Shown here: one piece after another, positions 1 to 11,957 of the stretch | Layout of the letters: each line of letters begins with the position of its first letter | Numbering within the stretch: position 1 is the stretch's first letter | From: Marasmius tenuissimus | Lineage: Eukaryota > Basidiomycota > Agaricomycetes > Agaricales > Marasmiaceae | Assembly: GCA_029532415.1 (NCBI GenBank) | Contig: JAQOTA010000052.1 | Location: 3,782,001 to 3,846,000 of the forward strand | DNA length: 64,000 bases | Reading direction: 5' to 3' | The notes under the pieces: generated by a model | The model's input: the letters and a program-made list of their open reading frames with translations, nothing else | Told to the model about the DNA's origin: nothing | Databases searched by the model: none | Made by a program: the position numbers and the translations under genes

Positions 1-1010
1 ACCTAAATCAACTGTGCAGTTGACCTCGGCAAGTTCCGAAGCCACATTTTCGGACAACAAACAGTGGCTTTTTCTTCTCAAAAGTCAACTCGCAGTCGGC
101 TCTTTCATCAACAAATTCCTTTTCCATCCATCTCCTCTGTATCGTCCAGCCTCTCACCCGCACGTGCTTCTTATCGAATGGATGAATGATTGTCTGGCTC
201 TGTGAAGGATGTGCAAGGACATAGGTGCGTATCTTAACATTTCCCCCCCCCCTCTGACCCACTCTCATTGTCTTGCGGCCTCCCTCTAGTCATCCATTCA
301 TGTGAATCCGCCCCATCTTGTAAGTCGTTGCTGACTTTGTGCATAGTACCACTGATCAGGATTATATTTGATAAACGTACAGATCACGAATCACCTGGGT
401 TGACATTTGAGTCCGGGCTATCGTCCTTCAGCATCCACTTGCGCTGGTCCTCGCCCTCGCCCTCGCCTTCACATATAGCCTCAGTCCTTCATTGCGGTAA
501 GTAAGGAGAGTCCGAATGCGTGAATTTGTGCTAACAACGTTTCTTAGGACTGGTGAGATTCGAAGTAACGGTCCACGGATACACCGCGCGCAATGCAGGT
601 AAGCAATGATGTTTCATATCGAAACGGTGGTGCGGCTATAGCTAATCTTTCACAAATAGGCCACCATGGGCTGAGCAATGGGAATGTGGTTGGTATGACA
701 TACAAGGTTTGTGTTGTGTCTCGACGTGTTAGTAGTGTATTAGTAGTCTAGCGCGTCACCATTTGTAGTACATAGGCGTGAATGAAGAATACTTTTTACT
801 ACCTTTTAATGTCTTTTTGCGTCGAGCATGTGGAGTAAATGGGGTTGACGAATGCCAGAGAAAAGGAAAATGAGGGAGTAATATATCCTGAATTTGTTGT
901 AATTAAGTCAATCTGAAGTCAAGATGGTTTCGAAGTTTGGGCCAAATTATGCAAAAATTAAACTACGTTATAACGGGACATGAGTAGCGAACATAATCGG
1001 CATAATTATG
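1..1010. other. Left edge, no firm gene; possible plus-strand exons
   Basis: No recognisable protein family. Between about 268 and 708 on the plus strand an open frame can be joined by phase-consistent introns: donor at about 499 (GTAAGTAAGG) to acceptor about 547, and donor about 599 (GTAAGCAATG) to acceptor about 659. The joined product has no family I recognise and no clear end, so it is noted as a possible partial gene only. A run of nine or more C lies near 243-252. The stretch 710-1010 is AT-rich and empty. Confidence 0.2.
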
Positions 1011-1879
1011 CTATTTATGCAGAATTTTGACGCCTTTCGACACGTGTGGAAATCTCTTGCCAGAATTCTCCATAAAGTTGCCGATCCCAATTTTCCTGAT
1101 GCGAGTATTCAGAATATGTAGTGCGCCAAGGCTCCCAGCTCGTTCTAGAACAGACCGAAGGGCCATGGAATCCTGAACGTCACATTTGTCTAATGTGAGA
1201 ACTGTCCTATGTTCCCAAGACGAGAGGTTGAGAATACAAGGCTTGGAGGATCGTATTGTGGAATCGGTGATGGTGATTGATTTTAGATTAGGAGCGCAAC
1301 AGACCGCGTCGAGGAACGAAATATAGTCGGTCGGGTCACCAGCTGGCATGTGGCTCAGTGTGAGTTCTTCTAGTAGAGTATATCCCGTCCCGGGAGAAGT
1401 AGTATCCAGAGAAGGAAATGTGGTGTGAGATGGAGTGCAATAGGTCACAGACTTCCATCGATGGGACGAGGCTCGAATGACTTCAAAGAGTTGTTCAAAA
1501 GTCGACCGATGTCCTTTGAATGTTCGCAGGGTTATTTTCAGGTGGAGCAGAGAAGATCCCGTACAGTGGAGAACCTGTTTGAGAACATGTATGCCCCCAC
1601 TCGACGGGAAACGTGCATGCAAATCGCCCGGGTCGATCTCAACTCGAGACATCAAGCGGTGGCCGAACACGGCCTGCCGCCAGCATCTATGATTACAAAG
1701 AACGGGATGTGAGAGCTGAAACAGTGTCAGGAAGGGCACGGTTTGGCGTACCTGGAGACCTTGGCCAGCGTCCACAGCAATCCACTAACATCAAACAAAG
1801 ACGATAGATCAGAGAATTGTAGAATAATTTCCAAGATTTCTAAGGGCAAACTTTGGGCTGTGCTTTCATGGTAATTCAT
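1011..1879 (-). CDS. Short F-box/LRR-type protein, two exons
   Basis: Probable substrate-recruiting F-box protein of an SCF-type ubiquitin ligase, of the large agaricomycete F-box family. Exon 1 is 1879-1752 and carries an F-box-like start (LPLEILEIILQFSDLSSLF, then LLWTLAKVSR). Exon 2 is 1686-1011, ends in TAG, and carries leucine-rich segments such as LEELTLSHMP and LKSITITDS. The 65-bp intron (GTACGC...CATAG) joins the frames as VSR-CWRQAVFGHRL, the usual junction in this family. The spliced product is 267 aa. Related proteins are often 450-550 aa, so this is short, apparently lacking C-terminal repeats, though both exons are open. Start chosen at the ATG that puts the F-box at the N-terminus. 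The target is unknown. Confidence 0.7.
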
Positions 1880-2654
1880 AGCACAAGGATTGTCCTCCAA
1901 AGCCCAATTGTGGCCTGTGAACGAAGGAATGAATGATGGTGGTTTCGAGTCAAGGCTAGAGCGTATTTAACTCGTGATATTTAAATCTGAGAGGTGGTGG
2001 GAATTATGACGTCGCGCCGTTTAGGAATGAGCGCTCAACAGCGCCATTTTTCCTTCGTCACAGTTTCTCGAGACTATCATATGAGTAAGGCACAGGCATC
2101 CAAAAGGCTGCGAAGTTGGAACGCTGAGATCGGGAGCACTTGGCAGAAGCACTGTCTCCTTCGACGAAGTAATCAACGGGCGTTGTACAAGGAGATGTTG
2201 GATATCTGTTTATTCAATAGGCGGATAATGTCAATAAACGACATGCAGAGGAAAGAAGGACGCGTAGCAGATATCAATAGAAAACCATGATGAGGGTAAG
2301 AGGGAGGATACAGGACGATCTGTAGTGCACTAGCACATAAGGTACGTATGGCAATAATAGAGGGTGATGTGCATAACAAAACCGAGGTATCGAGCAAGTA
2401 TCCTGAGCTTTAACACCGCCGTACTCTTGCTACTCTCGTAGGCCGAGATCACCCTTCCGCTACCTCAAAGTAGCTAGAACCGGCGCTCGAACCCATCCTT
2501 TCGTCTGCAGTTCCATTAAGTCGCCCGCCGAGCGAACATACGGATGCTCATGATGAGCAAGACCAGTAGCCCGCTTTTGCTTCGGAAAGCACCGAGGCTA
2601 GCGTTACCTCTGGTAACATATTCACCGGCCACGAGTGGGACACGAGTGGGGCAC
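1880..2654. other. Intergenic, nothing recognised
   Basis: Short open frames (for example plus 1994-2290) have no recognisable domain and no supporting splice structure. Around 2440-2540 the minus strand has a faint tRNA-like T-arm sequence but no cloverleaf. No gene is called. Confidence 0.5.
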
Positions 2655-4924
2655 GGTGGCTGTGCAGCAGGAAGGGGAGAAAGAGGAACAGACGTGTCGA
2701 AGGAAACCGTCGGTAGCGGTCCAGAGTTGACCTGAGAAGATGACTCGCTCTATTCCAAGGATAGCTACAAAACACCGAGGAAAAGATGGAATTTGACGAC
2801 TCGTTTGCCTGCGGAGATATGTAGTAATACGGCCGGCCTCGCAAGTTCGATGATGAACTGCCAGAGTAAGAATTCGTTACTGGAGAACGAGACCGGAGAA
2901 GCTGAGAGCTCGAAAGCGCAGGTAACGTGGCCGACCCAAAGGAACGGAGTATCGTGGTGGTCATTTCCGGCTATGGAACCGCGAACGTAAAAGCTTCTTC
3001 CCTTTGAGGTTATTGTTCTTGCTCCGTCACTTTCAATGAGTACTGCAAAAGCAACCAGTAATCGTAAAACGTACCATTTTGACCACTAACCATCATACGC
3101 CAACGATGAGAGGAAGCACAGGTTGCGCGAGGTGCACCAATTTCATCTTTCCAGATGATAAGAGCAAAAGAGCCCCGGATAGTGGACGAAACAAAAGATC
3201 GCACTCGCACTGAAGCGTTATGCGGTAGGGAGATCCAGGTACAGCCACCATGCGTCGTATTGCGATCTCAAACAGGTCCCACCACCAAACTCATCGGCCA
3301 CCCAACGAGCGCCTAAACGTATCCTTCCTTCTCAACCTCCGCCAACCTGTCCAGCCGCCACTTGACTGGATGCTCGACAATACCCCGACCTGTGCCCTGC
3401 TTTTGCACCCAAGAGCGCCCGGACAGGCTTCATATCGGAAGAGATATGCGAGGCGGGGGATTCGCCGAGGTGGCTGTGCAAGAACCAACGGCGAGGAAAT
3501 GTGGGTGGCCAAAGAGGTTGTCTGACTGGAGAGTGGACGGCAGGTGAGCGATATGGCGTAGCGAGGCGATCGTCCGAGAGGACATTTACCATGAGCTCTG
3601 GCAGTACGGCTTCTCTGGAGATAGTAAGGTCGAACCAGATGGAGCCTGCGGTGGTTTGGGAGGGTAGTCGAGGAGTGCTATTTGGGATTTGTACTCTTTG
3701 AGATTTGTAAGGCCACCGGTACACGTATAAGAAACGAGCAGTTGGTCGTCTTTCCTAGAAGAAACACGAGCTATATCAGTAAGATACAAGGTTCTATTTC
3801 GGTCGATAACTCACCAAACTTCACTGACCAACAGGTTGTCTCCTGCCCGGGCCTTCTTCCTCCGTTTCCAGATCTCATAGCTGCTGAAACCTGCTGAAAC
3901 CGAGCGCCAACGATTCTGAAGGAGCATGATAGTCGGTATGGAGGGTTGCGAATCAATCAAGACGCGCCTATGTACCTCGTAGTTGAAGCGGTAGAGGATG
4001 TTGGGCGAAGTTCTGAAGTGACGCTGGTATAGACTACTGAAAAGCAAGATTGGGCTCAGCTTCACGTCGTACGTAGTGCGTGAAAAGAAAAACCCACTTT
4101 CTTTCCCTTCCTAGTATTTTTGTATCAGGTTACTATCGTTTGTCGTTCAACTGAACATCTGTAGATTTTATCGCCCAACGCGTAAGAAATGAGCTAGCCA
4201 AGGGTTAGAGTAGCGATATATAGCACCTTGAATAAGAGATGAAGGGAAATGAGCACATTGGAAGGCGGTTGTACGATGAATATGGCGGTAGCAGACAAGG
4301 GGAGGATGTCACATTGTGTCACAACTCGGTCACATCTCTTCCTTCCGTAACACCATCGTCCATGCTCTGGCTCGAGCGCTTGGCATTTTGATCGCTTTTC
4401 GTCTCGTTATTTTTCTGGTCAAATCGGAAGCAGCTTGTGTAATTATGGCGACAAGAGTCGAAAACGATTAACACCCTTGCCCCCTCCCTAAGGGCCAAGA
4501 CGTCGCTCGATGTTTCTCAGTCGGCTTCTTATACTCTCTGTAGGCTGTAGCACCTCGGGTGTCAATGACTATCTCGAGCTTGCAACAATTTGGAACTGCA
4601 AAAAAAAACACCTATACCGACGATATCGTTTCGCACTTTATCGCCACGATTATTATTGGTTACTTTTCCCCTCTTCCCACCGACCCAAAACTACATCGAG
4701 GATTCTTGAATCTTTCAAGTTGAAGGATTCTCGCCGAGTCTCATCAACTTGCCGCAAGGAAGTCCTCCTTGGACCTTGAAACATAATCAACGCAGGCACA
4801 AGAGAACTTGATCTTCCTCCTACATTCAGTCTCCGCAGGAGCCTGAAAATTACCCTCGTATTTTTAACATCACGAATCTAGACACTACTATGTACTACGG
4901 TGACAGGACTAAAATCAGCCGCGA
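2655..4924. repeat. Dispersed repeat R1, copy A
   Basis: About 2.2 kb closely similar, in the same orientation, to 19176-21494, with scattered substitutions and indels. A shared landmark is the GTAGCGGTCCAGAGTTGACC segment at about 2712 and 19252. Another is a CATGCTCTGGCTCGAGC stretch near 4360 and 20926. The block 3400-3700 also resembles part of R2 (about 14390-14560 and 41700-41860). The 4250-4350 part resembles the promoter side of the R2 F-box gene (about 15730-15790), so R1 looks like an older R2-type unit without its gene. No coding frame is conserved between copies, so their open frames are not called. The last 39 bp (4886-4924) are inverted relative to copy B. Confidence 0.8.
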
Positions 4925-5369
4925 ATAGAGCGTTGTTGTGTATAATGAGTCAGAACAGCGGGCCTTGACAGGTCTCTATCATATACTCAGTATACATGTA
5001 TATCACCGTCTGTCGAATTTAAAAGAGACGAAAATAATTTCGGACCCTGAAAGTGCGACTTGGAAGCAACCTCCCGGCAATATGGGTAGCGTGTCGTCCC
5101 ATACAAGGCGGAGTCTTTTTTTACCTTAACGCCTGAGACGATGGCTCATCCTATCCCCCGAGGTTTTGCATCCGGTGTTGGTCATCACTTGTTAGTCTAC
5201 GTGCTTGATGTTCTATCATGATGACTCGGGTAATCTCTCCACAGTAAGAAGAGTACTTAGTGAGTACACGACCACAATAAGTAAGGAGCTCCACATAACC
5301 TCCGATCATCATCCAGCTGCCACCCTCCATGACTATTTTCGTCTCTTTTCAATTCGACAGATGGTGGGA
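4925..5369. other. Intergenic between R1 and an inverted repeat
   Basis: No gene, family or repeat recognised. The open frames at 4938-5129 and 5205-5390 are short and featureless. Confidence 0.5.
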
Positions 5370-5946
5370 TATGAGATACTCTCGGAGTAGTGATGACCTG
5401 CCCATTTGAAGATAGCGAAGTGGCGAGATGGAGACGGATGGAGGAAATTATGCAGCCTGGTACGTCCAGCTAAATTGTTCGATAAGGAGCTGTTTAGAAT
5501 AGCTACAGTCGAATATCAATCTTGGGTAGGACGCTAGGCATGGCTTGGTCTAAGACAAGTTGGTTGCAAAATTAGTTCGGCATTGAATCTTTGATGATCA
5601 CCTTTAGACGCCGTAAGGGCTACAACCTTCTAAACACGACCTCTCGGAATTAGTACCGAGTTTCAGCGAGTGATTCTTCGAAAGAGGGAGTCATGGGCTG
5701 TACCACATCACGTATCATCACATAAGGCATAAATTGAGACCCTAGCTCATAATTCTCACAGTTTCAAGCCTATATAGCAACGAACATCGTCCACGATAGA
5801 CTGTAGCTATCCTGTACAGCGACTTATCGAGCATTTCAGCCGGACGTACCAGGCTGCACAATTTCCTCCATCCGCCTCCATCTCGCCACTTCGCTATCTC
5901 TAAATGGACGGGTCATCACTACTTCGAGAGTATCTCATCGAATACA
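5370..5946. repeat. Large inverted repeat over the 5' end of a DUF6534 gene
   Basis: The left arm (about 5370-5513) is an approximately 90 percent identical reverse complement of the right arm (about 5803-5946), separated by about 290 bp. The right arm is the leader and first exon of the DUF6534 gene starting at 5904, so the left arm is an antisense copy of that leader and start codon. A transcript crossing both arms could fold into a hairpin of about 145 bp. The spacer contains the gene's TATA box. The other two DUF6534 copies do not show this second arm. Confidence 0.85.
5769..5777 (+). promoter_or_regulatory. TATA box of DUF6534 gene 1
   Basis: GCCTATATA lies 135 bp before the ATG at 5904. 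The same word stands at the same distance before the second copy and about 130 bp before the third, with a shared downstream block containing a TAGCTATCC-like word. Conservation across the three copies supports a promoter role. Confidence 0.6.
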
Positions 5947-8226
5947 CTGATCCATTGTTTTACAGTAAGTTGTTCTTTTATTTCAGCATCTGTACAATCC
6001 AGCTCATTCAGTCTGAAGGCTGCTTGATCGGGATAGGGTAAGCCACAGTTTATCCGCCCTGCGTTTTGCCATGCAATGGATTTGTTGACCGGCTGGCTTT
6101 ACAGCTGCTTTGGGGTATGCCTAGCCCAAACATGGACTTACATCAAGTCCAATGACGACAAAAGACCGCTTCAAGTTGTGGTGAGTGACAGGCGCGATAC
6201 CATGTCAATCTCGGACTTACCTCCATATTAGGTTGCTCTCTTATTGTTAGTGCGTGTCTTTAACGACTATCCTCACTCCTCTCACAATCCGCTCAGCTGT
6301 CTAGTCGTTGCAACTACCGTTCTGAATGGCCAGATCCTCCATTTCTACTTGGTACGGCGTCGTCGGACATTACCAGCTTTCATATCCCCATGACATGAAC
6401 CGCTCCTCAGCTCAAGAACTTTGGGAATTATCTCGTCATGACGCACATCGCCGAGTTTGTAGTTTGCTCTGGCCGCCTATAAGAAGGATCTGAAATTGTG
6501 CACCAGGGAAATAACGATTTTGGTTTTATTGAATCTGATCGTAGCCTTCATGTGAGTGAATCTCAGCGCATACGAACGTGGAACCGACTATTCAATACTT
6601 TCTCAGTTCGGATCTTTGTTTTGCATCGCGGATATGGCGTCGTGAGCCCCTCGAACTGGCTATATTCGACGCGCCTTCGATATTGACGTTGATATATCCG
6701 CAGTACAAAGGGTTCATTGGTCACTTGTCGGCCTGATTGTGGGTGTACACGACAAGTTTTTTTTGCTCTTAGCTAACGGGAGATGATTTTCGTCCGATAG
6801 GTATTGACCGCACTTACATCACTAGGTTCGTGCTTCATGTTCTCTTATAATTCCGATACTTATCGTGCTCGTCTCAGTCAGCGGATCAGGTGAGCCGTAG
6901 CGAGTCGAGCCTCGAAATTCCACACATCATATCACCTGAGTCTCACAATTTCATAGTACTAATCAACCAAATCCTATCGAAACCTCTGGTATCCACTCTC
7001 CTTGACAAAAAGCACGCGGTCAGTATATCCGCACTCCAACGTCTTCTCGCCTGTCCTCACGTCTTCCCTCTGTGGAACACAATCCCAGATTAGCATCTCC
7101 CTCACCAATTTTGTGGCGGCCACATCTCAAGCTCTGATCACATTCTGTTTGTGGTATTCCTTCAAAGCACACATGGACGAGGCCTCTAAGTAAGCAAATT
7201 ACTCGCTCGTCGTTCCACCCGCATCCGGGCCCGAGCTCCGATCTCATTAACACACAATCAAAGCACGCCACAGCCTATCTTCCAACGACTGAGCTTCATT
7301 GTGGTTATCCGTGGCACTCTGTTGACAGCCAGTCATCTAGGGCTTGTCATTCTGTACCTAGCTAGACGCGATCGACTTTGGTGGTAAGCCACAATTTCAT
7401 GACAACAGACAATTGGATACTCAAGGGTATGGCCAATTAGGACACCAATGAATCAAAGTCACGCCGCTCTGTATTATATGACTGCAAGTACGTGTCTACC
7501 ATTGCTTTTGACTTTCGAGTGTATACTGAAGTAGTGTTTTCGTAGTCACTACGTGCGCCATTTTTTGCTCCGAGGTATACCGTAATAAAGCTCGCATTTG
7601 ACAGGCTCAACATTCGCGGTACAAGGACATCGAGAGTTCAACTCGAAGATCCAGAGGCGGCCAAAGGATATCGCTTGGAGGGCGCCATTGACCAATTCCT
7701 CCTCGTCACAGTTCCTCGGACCCCTGCTGAGGCTGACTCGTTTCTGAACTATATCCAGGATATTCAACGTCCATCTCCGGTACTAGATCCACACCCGGTC
7801 GAGTTGAAGCGCTCTGAGAAGGCAGCTCGGGTACGCAGCGATATTTCAATTAGGGAAAGCGACGGCACGAAGAAAATTGGTGAGGAACGTAGGCCACCTC
7901 AGGACGAATTGGGAGTGTTTTCTCCGCCTGAGAACAACGCTAGTTCCCTCCGTCCACTTCTCGCGCCAAGCCTATTGAGCAAAGGTGCCAACATGTCTTC
8001 TTCCAGGTCGGCGGTTTCAAAGGTATGTTTTGGTCTACCCTGACAAAGTGTCGACACAAACCTCGTTGAACAGGAGAAGGAGCGAGATATCGACAGCCTA
8101 GGAGGATGTACATACGCAGAGAATATTCATCCTCAGGTGCGTACAGTCGCTCAACACATGTATTTTCGCGCTCTGACTCTTTACTAGCTGATTCGACAGC
8201 TTCCTAAGGTCCCGGCAGAGCAGTGA
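5904..8226 (+). CDS. DUF6534-type seven-helix membrane protein, copy 1
   Basis: Agaricomycete multi-pass membrane protein with a C-terminal DUF6534 domain; biochemical role unknown, receptor-like topology. The model has 19 small exons and about 427 aa. Exons include 5904-5964, 6019-6037, 6105-6180, 6232-6245 (only 14 bp), 6297-6351, 6411-6454, 6507-6551, 6607-6641, 6704-6738, 6801-6825 and 7605-8022; the last ends with TGA at 8224-8226. Family-like segments are CLIGIGCFGVCLAQTWTY, VLNGQILHFYL, DLCFASRIWR, and the DUF6534 part ALITFCLWYSFKAHMDEAS with LNIRGT, followed by a hydrophilic tail of about 150 aa. All but one of the junctions keep phase; the one entering 7605 (exon 16) is ambiguous. 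Paralogs start at 9679 (tandem) and 29777 (inverted). Confidence 0.75.
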
Positions 8227-9543
8227 CTGGGATTAATGATCCGTGGTGATAGCGATTTTGTTGTGGCAAAATTCGACGTCGATAATGAAATGTGTTCGAG
8301 TGTGTATTTATCTTGCATTTCAAGTGTTCGGGTCCGTTTTTTGCGTCAGTTGTTCTTGTCCAAACGCCTAGTTTCGCACATCGGAATCTCGAATGGCCAA
8401 CGATCATTGCACAGGGAGACGGTGAATAATTCCAAATCAGTGGTCAGGGCAGGAGGGTACTCAACACGTGGAGACAATAACGAGGTAATAGTCACGAAAA
8501 GTCTGAGATGAGTCTCGTAGTTGAAGCGGTGGATGATACCAGTTCTGAAGATCTGGAGTCACTGACATAGGGGACTGGAGAACCGAGCTTGTGCTTGGTG
8601 AGACGTCGTGTATACTGCGCGACAGCAAGAACGCGCTCTCTGCCTTCCGCTATATCTCCTTTGTTCTTTATTCACTAAAGCCGAAGGCTCCCGTATGTGA
8701 CGATCATTTGTCATGTAGCTGAATAGCTCTGGCTCGAGCGCTCAGCGTTTTTGGTCGTTTTTCGAAGTTCTTTGGCGTCTCGTTTTAAATCAAAGCGGCA
8801 GCCCGTTAAACCAATAGTTATGCAAACGAAGCAAAGCGATCCGCGTTCACCAATGGATCCGAGCATGGCATAAGGTTCGACGCCTCACTCACCAGATTTC
8901 TGAGCAGCGAGTTGATCAATTGTCATGCTAAATGACATTAACTATGCTAGTCATCACAGGCAACAGGCAACTGTGAACCAACTTCATACTCAACACCATG
9001 TACGATTTAGATACCATATACTGTAGCAATGAACTTCAAGATCGACTGACCTTAGCCACGTTGGATGGGGTAACCTCCGGTGTGCCAATGCGTGAAGAGA
9101 ACAATCAAACAGAGCGAAAAGATCATTCCAGGGCCTCAAAAAGGATGCTCTAGGTCCGGATAGTTCTACGATCATCAGCCCGTGTACGTGAGTTTAGATA
9201 CTCAGCCCCTGATATTGTATATCCATCAAGTTGGTCCACGGTGGCCTGTGGGAGGAACTGCATATACAGTTATGACCTCCAAACTTCATTTGGGTTTGGC
9301 TTTCATTGCCTGAGGAGCCAACACAGCTCGGCCTGAGGGACTCGGTGAAAAATCTGTTCAACACTACATATCACCGGCAGCTCTCAACAATGCAAGGAGG
9401 TAACTCCCAAATACCACTTTTCAGAATCAACATCACTAACTGATCCTGCAACAGCACCTGTCATGCATCATGGGGTATACCACTTGATGTATCATGTTGA
9501 GATGTGCATGAGGATTTTAGCTTGCAGCTCTCACAGTTTTGAG
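8227..9543. other. Intergenic with a partial R1 copy
   Basis: The region 8227-8500 is the 3' flank shared by DUF6534 copies. At about 8515-8830 lies a diverged fragment of R1: a GTAGTTGAAGCGGT word as at about 3978, then a TCTGGCTCGAGCGCT word as at about 4366. From 8831 to 9480 nothing was recognised. The stretch 9480-9543 is the promoter-side sequence shared with DUF6534 copy 1. Confidence 0.6.
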
Positions 9544-9552
9544 CCTATATAG
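9544..9552 (+). promoter_or_regulatory. TATA box of DUF6534 gene 2
   Basis: GCCTATATA is 135 bp upstream of the ATG at 9679, exactly the spacing seen in copy 1. Confidence 0.6.
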
Positions 9553-9678
9553 CAGAACCTTTTCCAAGATAGACTATAGCTATCCCACACGGGCCCTTTG
9601 CAAACAGTCCAGCCAGACACACCAGGCTATAAAATCTTTCCCTTATCCGCCTCCACTTCATCACCTCACTCTCTCGAC

Positions 9679-11957
9679 ATGGATAATTCAATATTTCAAG
9701 AGGTTCTTATTGAATATTTCAATCCTCTGTTTTATGGTTAGTCACTCCATCATTTGACATGACAGTCTAACTCATTCAGCCCAAAGGCTGCTTGATGGGG
9801 ATAGGGTAAGCCATGGTTCACCCCCTTTATTTGCAATGTTATGGAGATTTGTTGACTGCCTGGCCTGTGCAGCTGCTTTGGGGTATGCCTGGCACAAACA
9901 TGGACTTACATCAAGTCTAACGACGACAAAAGGTCCCTGCAGGCCGTGGTGAGTGACCAATTGATCACTTAGACCTACAATACCATGTCGCTGGTGACTG
10001 ATCTCACCTCCATATTAGGTTGCCCTTCTATTGTCAGTATAGTACGGGTCTTGACGGCTATCCTCATTTCTCTTATGGTCCAATCAGCTTTCTAGTTGCT
10101 GCAGTCACTGTTTTGAATGGAGAGATCCTTCATTTCTACTTGGTGTGTCACTGGATCTATTCAATTTGACATCCTGGAATCTAAATTGTCCCTGTAGCTC
10201 AAGAATTTTGGAAACCCACTTGCATGGGCAGGGTTCAACTGGTTTGTGGTTCAGCCAAGCTGCCTATGAGTCTGAAGGAGATTTGAACTTTCATTAGGGA
10301 AGTAATTGCATTGATAACATTGAACTACATGGTCATCTTTGTGTGAGTGGATCTCTATGCATACTAATGTGAATCTGAACTTTCAATACTTTGCAGCTCG
10401 GATCTCTGTTTTGCATCAAGAATTTGGCGCTGTGAGTTGGTCAACTGGCTACTATTGTCCTTTGAAACACCCTTAATGTGAATTGATCTACAGTGCGGAG
10501 GGTTCATTGGTCATTTGTTGGCTTGATTGTGAGTATACACAACAACATTTCCTTGTTCTGGGCTGATGGCAACTGAATCCCATCCAATAGCTATTGTCCA
10601 TGTTTGCTTCATTGGGTACGCACACAAGCTCCTCTTACAATCTCAATCCTCACTTCACACTTCTCAGTTAGTGGAGCAGGTGAGGAGTCTAGCTAAGATT
10701 ATGTCTGTATCATGGGACTCGGAAGTCTCACAACCCTGAAGTGCTCATCAATCAAATTCGGCTGGAACCTTTTATAATTACTCTCCTTGACAAAACACAC
10801 AAAGTAACAATTTCACTATCTTTGCGGCCTCTGTTCAGTAACTACCCTCTTAGATCACCATCTCCCTCGCCAATTTCATGGCAGCCGCATCCCAAGCACT
10901 AATCACATTCTGTCTGTGGTATTCCTTCAAAGCACATATGGATGAAGCATCAAAGTCAGCATATGCTATTTTTTCTCCTGTGCAATCTTGACACTTACAC
11001 AAATTCAAAGCACACCGCAGCCTGTTTTCCAACGGTTAAGTTTTATTGTGGTCATCCGTGGCACCCTCTTGACTGCGAGTCAACTACTACTCGTCATTTT
11101 GTATCTGGCAAGGCCAGACCAAATTTGGTGGTAAAGTACAGTCTCATGGCAACGGACAATTGGAGATTCAAGGGCTTGGCCAAACAGGACACCGCTCAAT
11201 CAAACTCAAGCTGTTATGTATTACATGACCGCGAGTATGTCTTCGCCATTGATTTGAACTTCTAGATAGACGCTGAATTTACCTTTTGTCAGTCTCCACG
11301 TGCGTCGTCTCTTCCGGAACTCTGAAGGTGTATTGAGCTCGCTTTACTAAACAGGCTGAACATCCGTGGTACAGCAACTCTGAGAATTCAAAAAGATCTG
11401 GAGGCGGCCGGAGAGTCCCACAGGGACCATGCTTATGGCCCCTTCAACCTCGTCACAGCTTCTCGGACCATTGATGAGGATGACCCGTTTCTGAAATATA
11501 TTCATAAAATCCAACGTCCAGCTAGCGTGCTGGAACTACATTCAGCTGAACCTGGCCTTTCTGAGCAGGCAGCTAACACACGTGGTGGCCTCTCAGTTAG
11601 GCCTAGACAAAGGGATGGCACGAAGGAGGTCCATGTGGAATGGAGGCTGGCTCAAGACGATCTAGGCATGATTTTGCCTCGCGATAATGAGAGTTCCAGT
11701 CGCCTACCTCCACTCGTGCCAAACCGGTTGAACCAAGATGCCAGCACGTCTTTACCCACATCATTATCTTCAAAGGTACGTTCTCCACCTTGGTGAAATG
11801 TCGAGATGAACCTCACCAAACACGAGAAATTTGTGGCTCAGGGGAGCGCACTGATGTGATAGACGGTCACCCTCAGGTACGCACATTCATGTATCTTGCG
11901 TGTCTGCATGTGGTCACTTATTTCCAGCTTCCATGACAGCTTCGCGAGGTTCTTTGA
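9679..11957 (+). CDS. DUF6534-type seven-helix membrane protein, copy 2
   Basis: Tandem paralog of the gene at 5904, with the same intron positions and the same orientation. It starts MDNSIFQEVLIEYFNPLFY and continues CLMGIGCFGVCLAQTWTY, VLNGEILHFYL, DLCFASRIWRL and ALITFCLWYSFKAHMDEAS, with a DUF6534 C-terminal part ending in LNIRGT and a hydrophilic tail. Exons 1-17 can be joined in frame with GT-AG introns; the exon equivalent to copy 1 exon 2 uses an AAG acceptor. The last two exons differ: in the inherited phase exon 18 meets a TGA at 11857-11859, whereas copies 1 and 3 read on to CTTCC-type last exons. The protein may therefore lack the last 15-20 residues of its paralogs. Function unknown. 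Confidence 0.7.

Noticed and set aside
2440..2540. Possible tRNA on the minus strand (GGTTCGA-like word with a CTGCAGA loop).
   Set aside because: Anticodon and T stems do not pair and no acceptor stem can be found.
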